A stretch of DNA of 23,378 nt from a virus: the IMG/VR virus record IMGVR_UViG_3300017992_000087, positions 1-23,378 of that record. The stretch is one strand, 5' to 3'. The position numbers and the translations under genes were made by a program. The stretch's first letter is position 1, and every line of letters starts with the position of its first letter. Shown here one piece after another: positions 1 to 7,304 of the stretch. Under the pieces are notes generated by a model, which saw nothing but the letters and a program-made list of their open reading frames with translations, was not told the origin of the DNA and did not search any database.

Positions 1-1
1 A

Positions 2-175
2 GACGGAACATATAGTAATAAAGTTGAAGAGATAATCTATACATATAATTCAAATAAATTAATGGGTTATACAATAAAAAAATATTGGATGGATGGTACA
101 GTTAGATTAGAAGAAAATTATCAATATTCAACTCTTTCTGGTGATTTTGAAGCTATAGATTTAAAAAGAATATAA
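2..175 (+). CDS. C-terminal fragment of an unidentified phage protein
   Basis: An open frame enters from the left edge and ends at TAA 173-175, leaving 57 visible residues that finish with DFEAIDLKRI. The start lies outside the window. The fragment is rich in Tyr, Lys and Asn (for example KKYWMDGTVRLEENYQYS), with alternating polar and hydrophobic residues that suggest beta structure. No family is recognised. The next gene begins 16 bases later behind its own GGAG site, so it is probably part of the same head-gene operon. The frame is open throughout and the codon use matches the neighbours. Confidence 0.6.
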   Translation, partial: DGTYSNKVEEIIYTYNSNKLMGYTIKKYWMDGTVRLEENYQYSTLSGDFEAIDLKRI

Positions 176-191
176 TGGAGGATATAATAAA

Positions 192-677
192 ATGGCAGAA
201 GAAGAAGGAATAAATTTTCCCAAATTTACAGAAGATGGAAATCAAATAGTTGCTCCAACTTATGAAACTACTCCGAATGATCCTTTATGGAAGGGATTTA
301 GAGGTATAGCACAAGCTGGTGTTGAATCATTTAATGATTTCGAAATAGATACTGAAATAGCGCTACAAGGTGGAATTATAAAACTCATCAATAATAGCGA
401 TATTCATGAAGATGATATTTTGGATTTTTATGTAATTGATAAAGATGATGTATTAGGTCTATTTTCTATTTATGGATTGACTGTAGGTGTTGATGTTCTT
501 GAACTAGGTCATTTTGTAAGAAATATATATGTATATGATGAGAAAGAAATTGAATTTGTTAGAAGAGGAAAATTCGATATTTATCAAGGTCTTTTTTTAA
601 GAATAGGCTACAAAAGTAGCGGTCAAAATAATATAAATTTTCATTTTAGAATAGTTGCTGAAGAAAAGATTGATTAA
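192..677 (+). CDS. Hypothetical virion (head region) protein
   Basis: This 161-residue acidic protein starts at ATG 192 behind a GGAGG site at 177-181. It has no signal peptide, membrane segment or cysteine. The N-terminal 40 residues are rich in Pro and Thr and probably extended (FPKFTEDGNQIVAPTYETT). The rest alternates hydrophobic and charged residues, as in a beta-sandwich (IALQGGIIKLINNSDI, LGLFSIYGLTVGVDVLEL, IYQGLFLRIGYKSS). It sits just upstream of the head-tail connector gene, where phages often encode capsid, decoration or head-completion proteins. A structural role is inferred from position only, and I do not recognise the family. Confidence 0.7.
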   Translation: MAEEEGINFPKFTEDGNQIVAPTYETTPNDPLWKGFRGIAQAGVESFNDFEIDTEIALQGGIIKLINNSDIHEDDILDFYVIDKDDVLGLFSIYGLTVGVDVLELGHFVRNIYVYDEKEIEFVRRGKFDIYQGLFLRIGYKSSGQNNINFHFRIVAEEKID

Positions 678-686
678 GGAGATATC

Positions 687-842
687 ATGAGTATATATAT
701 AAATGGAGAAGAAATAAAAAAATACGGTAAAAAATTAAAAATTAGTACTATATTAAAAGATAAAAAATTGAAAAAAAAATTGCCGTTTAAATGTTTAAAC
801 AGAAATCAATTTTTAAAAAAGGCCTTAAAAAATAAGGAGTAA
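687..842 (+). CDS. Small very basic hypothetical protein
   Basis: This 51-residue protein starts at ATG 687 behind AAGGAG at 677-682, which begins on the last base of the upstream stop codon. The product (MSIYINGEEIKKYGKK to LKKALKNKE) has about 18 lysines, no acidic cluster and a single Cys. It opens with a short beta-hairpin-like stretch (IYINGEEI) and continues as a basic, probably helical tail. The size and charge would suit a nucleic-acid-binding or head-completion accessory protein, but no family is recognised. Its 3' end contains AAGGAG at 834-839, which acts as the ribosome binding site for the next gene, so translation of the two is probably coupled. Confidence 0.55.
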   Translation: MSIYINGEEIKKYGKKLKISTILKDKKLKKKLPFKCLNRNQFLKKALKNKE

Positions 843-847
843 ATTAG

Positions 848-1726
848 ATGGCAGAATGTAGAAAAGGATATGCATTTAATGATCCCGATTTAGTCTCAAA
901 TGGAGGATGGGGTGCTATAATAACACCTGATGAATTAAGATATGTCTATTCGTTCGGTAATGAATTAGTTGCTCCAAATTCTCAAGTAATAACTGATGAT
1001 ACTTTAAAGTGGTATATAGATAATGCTGTAGATGCTTGTGAAAGAGATTTAAATGTTAAATTATTAAAAAGAATATATAAATATAGGCCTGCTTTTGGAG
1101 TTGTTCGCGATGATCTTTCTGGAGAAGAAGGTATAGATTACGAATGGGACGAACCTTATGATTTTAATAGAAAAGAGTTTAATGAATATATATTCATTAA
1201 ATTGAGGCACAGACCTGTTATAAATGTACAAAACGTAAAATTCAATGATGTTGCTAGTAATCAAATTTTAGATATAACAAATTGGGTTAAAATAAATCAT
1301 GAAAAAGGAAGTTTGCAATTTTTTCCAAATCAGGGTTCTTTAGAATCGTTGCCTATATTTTTAGGACAGACTTTTTTAGCAACAACATTTGGAGCAGGAG
1401 TAGAATATTATCCAGATGCTTTTTCTGTAGACTTTACATCAGGATTTGAAACAGTAAGACATTTAAGAAAAAAATGGAAAGAGATGTTTAGTATTATAGG
1501 CATGTTAGCAGCAATAAATCTTTTAAATGATTATGGAGATGGTAGAGCAGCGGCGATTGCATCTAGTTCGATTGGGTTAGCAGGAGTTTCAGAAAGTTAT
1601 AGTACGACTATGTCTGCAACTAACGCGCTTTTTGGTGCACGCATAATTTCATACAGAGAAGAATTAAAAAGATTTTATAAAGCAAATAAAAATAAATACG
1701 GAGGAGTTTTATTCACCGCATTATAA
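848..1726 (+). CDS. Head-tail connector (adaptor) protein
   Basis: This 292-residue protein has an N-terminal helical part with DDTLKWYIDNAVDACERDLNVKLLKRIYKYRP (about residues 50-82). This resembles the helical bundle of phage head-tail adaptors that dock on the portal ring. A central beta-rich part carries FIKLRHRPVINVQNVKF and DFTSGF. The C-terminal part has a Gly/Ser-rich region, LAAINLLNDYGDGRAAAIASSSIGLAGVSESYSTT, then SATNALFGARIISYREELKRF. The IGLAGVSESYSTT...SATN..FGARI pattern recurs, from memory, in connector proteins of Bacillota phages. Its place after head genes and before neck genes agrees. The role in sealing the portal is inferred. The start is fixed by AAGGAG at 834-839. Confidence 0.65.
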   Translation: MAECRKGYAFNDPDLVSNGGWGAIITPDELRYVYSFGNELVAPNSQVITDDTLKWYIDNAVDACERDLNVKLLKRIYKYRPAFGVVRDDLSGEEGIDYEWDEPYDFNRKEFNEYIFIKLRHRPVINVQNVKFNDVASNQILDITNWVKINHEKGSLQFFPNQGSLESLPIFLGQTFLATTFGAGVEYYPDAFSVDFTSGFETVRHLRKKWKEMFSIIGMLAAINLLNDYGDGRAAAIASSSIGLAGVSESYSTTMSATNALFGARIISYREELKRFYKANKNKYGGVLFTAL

Positions 1727-1738
1727 GGAGGAAAAATA

Positions 1739-1885
1739 ATGAAACAGTGTGTAAATTGTGGTAAAGTTCATAGTGATAGGGTTGATGTTTGTGATAATTG
1801 TGGCAGTGTAGATTTTCAGGCTTATGTTGAAGATAAAAAGGAGCCTAGAAAAGAAAACAAGAAAGATAAAAAGAAGGACGACTAA
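1739..1885 (+). CDS. Zinc-ribbon microprotein
   Basis: A 48-residue product starts at ATG 1739 behind AAGGAGG at 1725-1731. It contains two CxxC pairs, C4/C7 (CVNC) and C18/C21 (CDNC), separated by ten residues. This is the classical spacing of a short zinc ribbon and should bind one zinc ion. The C-terminal third is an extremely charged Lys/Asp/Glu tail (from about residue 31) that is probably disordered. The stop overlaps the next start by one base (TAATG at 1883-1887), so the two genes are translationally coupled. Zinc binding is well supported by pattern. A role in head-tail joining, or in partnership with the next Cys-containing protein, is only inferred from position. Confidence 0.7.
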   Translation: MKQCVNCGKVHSDRVDVCDNCGSVDFQAYVEDKKEPRKENKKDKKKDD

Positions 1886-3084
1886 TGGGTAGAAATACAA
1901 GCGCATACGCAAATCAAACTTTTGCACGTATAGAAGGTAGACCAGAAGAACATGAAGCTGTTATAAGACGTCATGGTCAATATGCTCGTTTAATACAAGC
2001 AAAAAAATGCCCTTGTATTAAAAATGGAAAGCCCAGTTTATTTTGTAATCTATGTAATGGAAAAGGTTATATTTTAAGTTTTCAGGAAGATTATGAGATT
2101 ATAGATGAAAATAGCCCTCATGGGTGCTCTTCTTTGAATGAAGTGAAGCCATTTTGGAATCCTATATCTAAAGTTATTAAAATACAAAGAGCTGTTAAAG
2201 ATTTTTGCGGAGGAGATCAAATATTGTATGATGTTTTAAATTTTACTGATGACACTATAACATTAGTTGATAATGGGTCTTTACCAAAAATGTATGAGCC
2301 ATTAAAAGTAACTTATAGATACAGGATTCCAGAAGAAGTTTTAAATGAAAATTCTATTCATGATGGAACTTTTATAATTCATACTATCGAGACTGAAGTA
2401 GAAATAGACGCAGAAAATTCAAATCCGTTTAATATTCATGGAGATATAAGTTCTGTTTCTAGGGTATATAATGTAACTCAGAATTATACATATACAGTTC
2501 TATCGTTCAAAAAACAATCAATAATATTAGATGATAATGGAGGTGCCGCGCCTATTCCAGATGTATTGGACGTTTTACAAGTAGATTATGAATACATCAA
2601 ACCTATAAAAGTAATTGTTGGTAGAGTAAATGTTGTAAATGCTTTGACAAAATGGGGAGAAGATCTTAAACAAGGAGATTTAGAATGTACTTTAGCAGGC
2701 GGACATTTTGTAAAAAGAGGGAATATATTAAGTTTATTGACATCTTTTTTGAATGAAAGTACAGTGATTACAAGAGGTGCAGGGACTAAAGATGAAATTC
2801 CTCAATTTGATGTTGTTGAATTAGTTGGAAATATATTAGATGAAGATGGCGTAGAATATATAAATGATACAGATTTTATGTTATCAGAATATAATGATTT
2901 GATTTGGATATTAAACAAACCAATACAAGGAAAAAAATTTACTGTTGTTTATAGATATCATCCATCTTATATTGTTTATAAAAGAGAGGTTGAATTAATG
3001 AATGCTGAAGATAAAAGATTTCCGCAAACAATGTTATTAAGAATGTTCAATAAATTTACATCTAAGGAGTTAGATATACTGTGA
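1885..3084 (+). CDS. Neck-region structural protein with an N-terminal Cys cluster
   Basis: This 399-residue protein starts at ATG 1885, overlapping the zinc-ribbon gene by one base. Near the N-terminus, C42, C44, C54 and C57 form CPC-x9-CNLCNGKG. The second half is an exact CxxCxGxG motif as in DnaJ-type zinc modules, so a structural zinc site is likely. The remainder is beta-rich and has two similar-looking stretches, LKVTYRYRIPEEVL (about 136-149) and LQVDYEYIKPIKVI (about 231-244), plus a third, FTVVYRYHPSYIVYKREVELM, near the C-terminus. This hints at repeated beta-domains. The protein lies between connector and tail-completion genes, so a virion neck role is probable. The family is not firmly recognised. 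Confidence 0.6.
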   Translation: MGRNTSAYANQTFARIEGRPEEHEAVIRRHGQYARLIQAKKCPCIKNGKPSLFCNLCNGKGYILSFQEDYEIIDENSPHGCSSLNEVKPFWNPISKVIKIQRAVKDFCGGDQILYDVLNFTDDTITLVDNGSLPKMYEPLKVTYRYRIPEEVLNENSIHDGTFIIHTIETEVEIDAENSNPFNIHGDISSVSRVYNVTQNYTYTVLSFKKQSIILDDNGGAAPIPDVLDVLQVDYEYIKPIKVIVGRVNVVNALTKWGEDLKQGDLECTLAGGHFVKRGNILSLLTSFLNESTVITRGAGTKDEIPQFDVVELVGNILDEDGVEYINDTDFMLSEYNDLIWILNKPIQGKKFTVVYRYHPSYIVYKREVELMNAEDKRFPQTMLLRMFNKFTSKELDIL

Positions 3085-3866
3085 AAATATATTTGACACA
3101 AGAAGGAACTCCATTAAGTGATCTTATCTCTATACTTGGGTCTAAAAGACTTCCTGGATTAGTACAATCTATAAGAATTGCAACGAATGAAGTGATGAGA
3201 GAATGGGTTAAATCTGTGGAGAATTCAAATGCTAAAGATGGTTGGAAAAGAAAATATAAAGAAAGTATTAATATAGATAAACAAACAGATCCAATGGAAG
3301 CATCAGTATCTGCTAAAGGGATGTTTGTAAATTTTGTAGAAAAAGGTGTTAAAAGATTTGATATGAAGCCCGGTCTTTTGCATGGTCCGCATGCAAGAAG
3401 AAATGAGAAAGGAGAGCCATATAATATAATATTCATGAGAAAGTTTACTCCTGCAGCTCATCAAGTTTCTGCAATGCCTAAAGCTGTGTATGCTGTTGTA
3501 AAAAAACTAGATAAAAACGATATAAGAAAAAGATATAGAGTGACGGGTATTCACGGAACAACCCCGTTAATGTCAGGAACTTCTTTACAAAGTAGAGTAT
3601 ATACAAAGCCTGCAGTTTATAAAGGAGCAAGTGGAAAAGATATCTATGGAGGATTAGTAAAGACGGGATCTCCAAGACATACAGTATATGGTACTTTTAG
3701 AATTGTAAGTAAAAACTCAACAGGATGGATATATCCGGGTGCTCAAGCAGTACCAATATATCCGAATTTAAAAAGAAGAATGAATAAAAAAGTTAAAGAT
3801 ATATTACAATCAGGTTTAAAATTAGATATAGAAGAAGGATTAAATTTTATAAAGGAAAATACATGA
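3081..3866 (+). CDS. HK97-gp10-like tail completion / neck protein
   Basis: This 261-residue protein begins at GTG 3081, overlapping the upstream TGA by four bases (GTGA), with AAGGAG at 3064-3069 upstream. The N-terminal part contains SIRIATNEVMREWVKSV followed by FVNFVEKGVKRFDMKPGLLHGPHARRNEKGEPYNIIFMRKFTPAAHQVSAMPKAVY. That 'in plane of the tail, G-rich, MP' pattern resembles HK97-gp10/neck proteins that connect the head completion complex to the tail. The second half is rich in Gly, Arg and Lys and looks beta-rich. Genome position before the tail terminator and sheath supports this. The exact homologue (gp10-like versus another neck family) is uncertain. Confidence 0.6.
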   Translation: MKIYLTQEGTPLSDLISILGSKRLPGLVQSIRIATNEVMREWVKSVENSNAKDGWKRKYKESINIDKQTDPMEASVSAKGMFVNFVEKGVKRFDMKPGLLHGPHARRNEKGEPYNIIFMRKFTPAAHQVSAMPKAVYAVVKKLDKNDIRKRYRVTGIHGTTPLMSGTSLQSRVYTKPAVYKGASGKDIYGGLVKTGSPRHTVYGTFRIVSKNSTGWIYPGAQAVPIYPNLKRRMNKKVKDILQSGLKLDIEEGLNFIKENT

Positions 3867-3955
3867 TGGAATTAATAATGTTAATTTTTCTTATTATATT
3901 ACTGATTTTTGGAAAAGAAATTATAGAATTTATTTTTAAAAGGTTTAAATTTTAA
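3863..3955 (+). CDS. Single-helix membrane microprotein
   Basis: A 30-residue open frame starts at ATG 3863, overlapping the previous TGA stop in an ATGA arrangement. A second in-frame ATG lies at 3866. The AAGGA at 3852-3856 can serve as the ribosome binding site. The peptide is one hydrophobic helix (LIMLIFLIILLIFG, residues 4-17) followed by a basic amphipathic end (KEIIEFIFKRFKF). This is the layout of a small inner-membrane protein with its C-terminus in the cytoplasm. It ends two bases before the next gene. Such a membrane peptide is unexpected in a neck/tail gene cluster. It could be a real protein of unknown role or a coupling leader for the next gene. Confidence 0.5.
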   Translation: MMELIMLIFLIILLIFGKEIIEFIFKRFKF

Positions 3956-3957
3956 TT

Positions 3958-4743
3958 ATGAGTAAAATACATTTTACACAATTTATTATTGACGAAGTAA
4001 AATATTTTATTGACTTTATAACTGCAAATATCGCAGAATATAAATTAAGTGAGCTTACAAACGGCAACGCGGGTGATATTCCGTCTATTCAAGGAGCACA
4101 TCCATTAGCTATAGAATATGGAAATGCATTAGCAGCAGATGAAGAGGGAAATTATACATCGATACTTCCTGCAATTGGAGTAGAACTTTTAGATGATGAT
4201 CTTTTTGAAAGACAATTATTAGGAGCTGGATATAAGAATGAAGAAGTAACTCAAGATTTTATAGATGAAGTATCTGCAATTCAATTGAAAGATAGATTTA
4301 ATAATGGTACGATAATGAGTAACACAGTTTTGAATAATATACAAGATGCTAAGACCGCAAAAGGTTCTGAAAAACTTTGGGCATCGTCTGATAGATATTT
4401 AGAAAGAATATCAATAAATATTTCTATATGGAGTGAACATATAGAGGTAACTAGAATATTATATATGATATTAAGAAGTATATTAAAAAGAGCTAAAAGA
4501 GATTTATCATCTAAAGGTATAAAAAATTTAATGATAAAAGGACAAAATGCTTTATATAATTATGAATTTGGAACTACATTATTTGGAAGTGAGTTTAATT
4601 TATCATTTATAAATTTACATAAAAATGTTGAAATAGATACTGATCTTGAAACTTTAAAAATTATTGAACATCATTTAGAAAATGAAAAAAGTGGGCCAAA
4701 ATTAACTTCTATAGGTGGAGAAGGGCAGTATCCTGAAACATAA
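3958..4743 (+). CDS. Tail terminator / tail completion protein
   Basis: This 261-residue protein carries a C-terminal half typical of tail terminator proteins: RISINISIWSEHIEVTRILYMILRSILKRAKRDLSSKGIKNLMIKGQ (about residues 149-195). The 'I.IWSEH.EVT..LY..L.SIL.RAK..L..KGI..L.I.G' pattern describes a helix over a beta sheet that forms a ring capping the tail tube. The N-terminal half has FIIDEVKYFIDFITANIAEYKL, an acidic middle and no cysteine. No strong Shine-Dalgarno is seen before ATG 3958, so translation may depend on the overlapping genes upstream. It lies directly before the sheath cluster, as expected for this role. The assignment rests on motif memory and synteny. Confidence 0.6.
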   Translation: MSKIHFTQFIIDEVKYFIDFITANIAEYKLSELTNGNAGDIPSIQGAHPLAIEYGNALAADEEGNYTSILPAIGVELLDDDLFERQLLGAGYKNEEVTQDFIDEVSAIQLKDRFNNGTIMSNTVLNNIQDAKTAKGSEKLWASSDRYLERISINISIWSEHIEVTRILYMILRSILKRAKRDLSSKGIKNLMIKGQNALYNYEFGTTLFGSEFNLSFINLHKNVEIDTDLETLKIIEHHLENEKSGPKLTSIGGEGQYPET

Positions 4744-4753
4744 GGAGAAAATC

Positions 4754-4960
4754 ATGGCGAAAAAGAAAACAAAAAAAATTGCAGAAGTTGATCAGGAGTT
4801 AAATTTAGAATCATTTATTGATTCAAATAATGAAGATAATGGAGTGAAAAATGGATTTAGAATATGGTATATTATTATTGAAAAGAAAAGCGCTTTAGAA
4901 AGATTTAAGATAGATTATTGGAAAAAACAAATGAAGAACTTTCTTAAACATAAAGTTTAA
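4754..4960 (+). CDS. Small Lys-rich hypothetical protein upstream of the sheath
   Basis: I choose ATG 4754, because AAGGAG at 4742-4747 sits ideally before it. The in-frame ATG at 4715 would overlap the previous gene by 29 bases and lacks a good site. The 68-residue product starts MAKKKTKKIAEVDQELNLESF, with a basic tip, an acidic middle (DSNNEDN), a hydrophobic patch (GFRIWYIIIEKKSALERF) and a basic helical end (YWKKQMKNFLKHKV). It has no cysteine. It lies between the tail terminator and the sheath genes. No family is recognised, and it may be a tail accessory or chaperone. Confidence 0.55.
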   Translation: MAKKKTKKIAEVDQELNLESFIDSNNEDNGVKNGFRIWYIIIEKKSALERFKIDYWKKQMKNFLKHKV

Positions 4961-4985
4961 AAATTTACTATAGGAGGTAAATACA

Positions 4986-6764
4986 ATGGGTGTAGAAGCC
5001 AAAAGATTTGATGGAAAAGATCTTTACAGGCCAGGATATTACGGAAAAAGAAATATATCTGGCTTAGATGTTGGTGCAGCAACAGGATCTAGATTATTAC
5101 TTCTTGGTGAATGTAAGGCAGGAATTCCTTATAACGCTAGTACAGAATATCCAAATGTTGAAGATAGAATTAATTGGATATCTAATAGTGAGGAATTAAA
5201 TAGAATATTAAGAGATGGCCCTGCTTATTATGGAGCTTTATTTGCACTTACACCTTCCAACCAGCCTGGAGTTAATGGAGCTCCTTCTGTTGGAGTTATA
5301 AGAGTAAATCAAGCTACAAAAAGTACATTGACAATTCAAGATGTAGATACTGATGATGTGCTAGATGTAAGTAGTAAAGATTATGGACTGTATACAAATC
5401 AAATAAGATTTAAACTTTCAGCAGGAACAAACAAAGGGAAGAAAATATCAGTGAAGTTTGAGAACAATACTGTTGAAGGAGATGATATTGCTTATGAATT
5501 ATTTAGTGTACAGTATACCGGTACTGGAAGTGCTTGTGTATTAACGATCGATCCAACTGGAAATCTTAATGCTGTAACAGTTGGTGGAGCATCTGGAGAT
5601 GATATTTCGATTGCAATAGCAACTTATGATACAATAGCAGAACTTGTAGCATATTTTAATGCATATCAAAATACAGGTGGAACAAATGTATATTCAGCAA
5701 CTTTATTGGGAGATGGAACATTTGATTCTACAAAACTTGATAAAATAGTAGTTGGCGATGCTATTGATATTAAAACAGCTAAAACTATTTCTGCAATTCT
5801 TCAAGCATGTGAAGATTGGTTTAATGGAAGTTCTACTTATTTAATTGCAGATTTAGCAACAGCAGCAGAAAGAAGAGTACCCGCAAACATGACAGGATAT
5901 GAATATATTGTTGGGGGTTCAGAAGGAGCAGCTGTTGTGACACAAGATTATACAGATTCTCTTAGCCAAATTGCTGCTTTAACTGATGCTTCTTTTGTTG
6001 GTGTAATGACAGGAAATGCAGCTATTCATGCAGTTCTTTCAACACATTTAACAGAACTTTCATCTTCTGTAGGAAGAAATGAAAGGCAAGGTTGTGTTGG
6101 AGGATTAAGTACTGATTCAAAATCTGTAAAAATAGCAGCAGCAGCTTCACTAAATAACTCTTTAGTTGGATTTTATGGAAGTGAAATAAAGAGATATGAT
6201 AAAAATGGTGATTTACAAACATGGGCGGGTTTTTATGGAGCTTGTGAGATCATGGGAATGTCAGCAGGAAATGCAATTAATTTTGCACCTACAAATAAAA
6301 TGATCAATGCAGTCGGAATAAAGACAATTCTTTCTTCTACTGATATTGACGATTACATTAAAGCTGGAATTATTGTATCGCAGCCAAGTCCTCTTGGAGG
6401 AATAAGAGTTATAAGGTCAGTGACAACTTATCAAGCATCGAACTTGATAGCAAATGAATGGAGTGCAATGAGAACGGCACTGTACATCACTAAAGATCAT
6501 AGAGTTTTTGTTGAGAGCTTAGTAGGTGAGCCGGGAGATAACACTATTCTTGAAAGTATAAAGAATAGAGCAAAAACGAGATTAGATTTTTATGTAGAGC
6601 AAGGATGGCTAGTTGTTGACCCTGCTTTAGGAAATGCATACAGAAACTTCAAATTTTCTGTGACAGGAGATACTGTTGAGATAACTTATGAGGGTACATT
6701 AGTTGTACCAGTTAATTTCATCTTTGTAACACATAATTTTACTGTAGTTGGGTTTAAAAAATAA
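4986..6764 (+). CDS. Contractile tail sheath protein
   Basis: This 592-residue protein polymerises around the tail tube and contracts during injection. ATG 4986 follows AGGAGGT at 4973-4979. The N-terminus, RFDGKDLYRPGYYGKRNISGLDVGAATGSRLLLLGECKAGIPYN, is a typical start for myophage sheaths. It is followed by a variable beta-rich insert (about 100-270). The conserved C-terminal domain contains GGIRVIRSVTTYQ, NEWSAMRTALYITKDHRVFVESLVGEPGDN, RAKTRLDFYVEQGWLV and FKFSVTGDTVEITYEGTLVVPVNFIFVTHNFTVV. The last strand probably makes the handshake contacts between subunits. The length is normal for larger sheaths. The tube, chaperone and tape measure genes follow immediately, which makes this the most secure anchor for a contractile tail. 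Confidence 0.93.
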   Translation: MGVEAKRFDGKDLYRPGYYGKRNISGLDVGAATGSRLLLLGECKAGIPYNASTEYPNVEDRINWISNSEELNRILRDGPAYYGALFALTPSNQPGVNGAPSVGVIRVNQATKSTLTIQDVDTDDVLDVSSKDYGLYTNQIRFKLSAGTNKGKKISVKFENNTVEGDDIAYELFSVQYTGTGSACVLTIDPTGNLNAVTVGGASGDDISIAIATYDTIAELVAYFNAYQNTGGTNVYSATLLGDGTFDSTKLDKIVVGDAIDIKTAKTISAILQACEDWFNGSSTYLIADLATAAERRVPANMTGYEYIVGGSEGAAVVTQDYTDSLSQIAALTDASFVGVMTGNAAIHAVLSTHLTELSSSVGRNERQGCVGGLSTDSKSVKIAAAASLNNSLVGFYGSEIKRYDKNGDLQTWAGFYGACEIMGMSAGNAINFAPTNKMINAVGIKTILSSTDIDDYIKAGIIVSQPSPLGGIRVIRSVTTYQASNLIANEWSAMRTALYITKDHRVFVESLVGEPGDNTILESIKNRAKTRLDFYVEQGWLVVDPALGNAYRNFKFSVTGDTVEITYEGTLVVPVNFIFVTHNFTVVGFKK

Positions 6765-6784
6765 GGAAGGAGGTATAAAACAGT

Positions 6785-7270
6785 ATGAAATCGACAAAAT
6801 TATCCTTGCTTTTTCTCTTATTATTTAGTAAAATAAGAGGAGCAGAAGACCCAGATTTACCTGTTGTTGCCGGTTTGGATGCTATTGTAAAACTTGATGG
6901 AAAAGTTATTGGATGGGCTACAAATGTTTCATTTGATGAAGACTTTGAACTTCAAGGAATAAGAACATTAGGATTTCACGGCGATAGAGGGTATAAATCT
7001 CAGGGTTATAATTGTACAATAACAGTTGGGACGTTCGTTTTACAAGGCGATGTTTCTGATAGTCTTCCAGTACCAACTAGAAGAACAATTTTAACTTCAG
7101 GATTAGTTGACTTTGAGCTTATTGATTTAATTACTGGTGGAACACTTTACATATTAAGACAATGTAAATGTGCTACTTCTGGAGTTAATCTTGATAGTGG
7201 AAGTCTATCAACGAAGAATACAACATGGCGTTGTAGAGAAGTATTGCCACAAGAAGGAAATGTTTCATAA
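6785..7270 (+). CDS. Tail tube protein with an odd hydrophobic N-terminus
   Basis: This 161-residue protein lies between the sheath and the tail assembly chaperone, the usual place of the tail tube. From about residue 28 the sequence is beta-rich and fits a tube subunit: GLDAIVKLDGKVIGWATNVSFDEDFELQGIRTLGFHGDRGYKSQGYNCTITVGTFVL. The 'V.LDG..IG.A..VSFDEDFEL' opening is common in Bacillota myophage tubes. The C-terminal half has three cysteines (CKCATSG, WRCREV). Unexpectedly, ATG 6785 adds MKSTKLSLLFLLLFSKIRGAED, which looks like a signal peptide. The AAGGAGGT at 6767-6774 is 10 bases from this ATG, a little far, but no better ATG, GTG or TTG start exists in frame. Confidence 0.75.
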   Translation: MKSTKLSLLFLLLFSKIRGAEDPDLPVVAGLDAIVKLDGKVIGWATNVSFDEDFELQGIRTLGFHGDRGYKSQGYNCTITVGTFVLQGDVSDSLPVPTRRTILTSGLVDFELIDLITGGTLYILRQCKCATSGVNLDSGSLSTKNTTWRCREVLPQEGNVS

Positions 7271-7304
7271 TTCGAATGTATGAATGAAATGAAGGAGGAA
7301 CGTT

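Noticed and set aside
3062-3436. A 124-codon open frame on the - strand
   Set aside because: It lies fully inside the tail-completion gene, has no ribosome binding site, and its product is composed like a reverse reading of AT-rich + strand codons.
4715-4960. Longer version of the small Lys-rich protein starting at ATG 4715
   Set aside because: It would overlap the tail terminator gene by 29 bases and lacks a good ribosome binding site. ATG 4754 has AAGGAG at correct spacing.
7264-7284. A small inverted repeat (TTCATA ... TATGAA) around ATTCGAAT between tube and chaperone genes
   Set aside because: Only six base pairs and no T tract, so it is not a convincing terminator. It overlaps the tube stop and could be chance.
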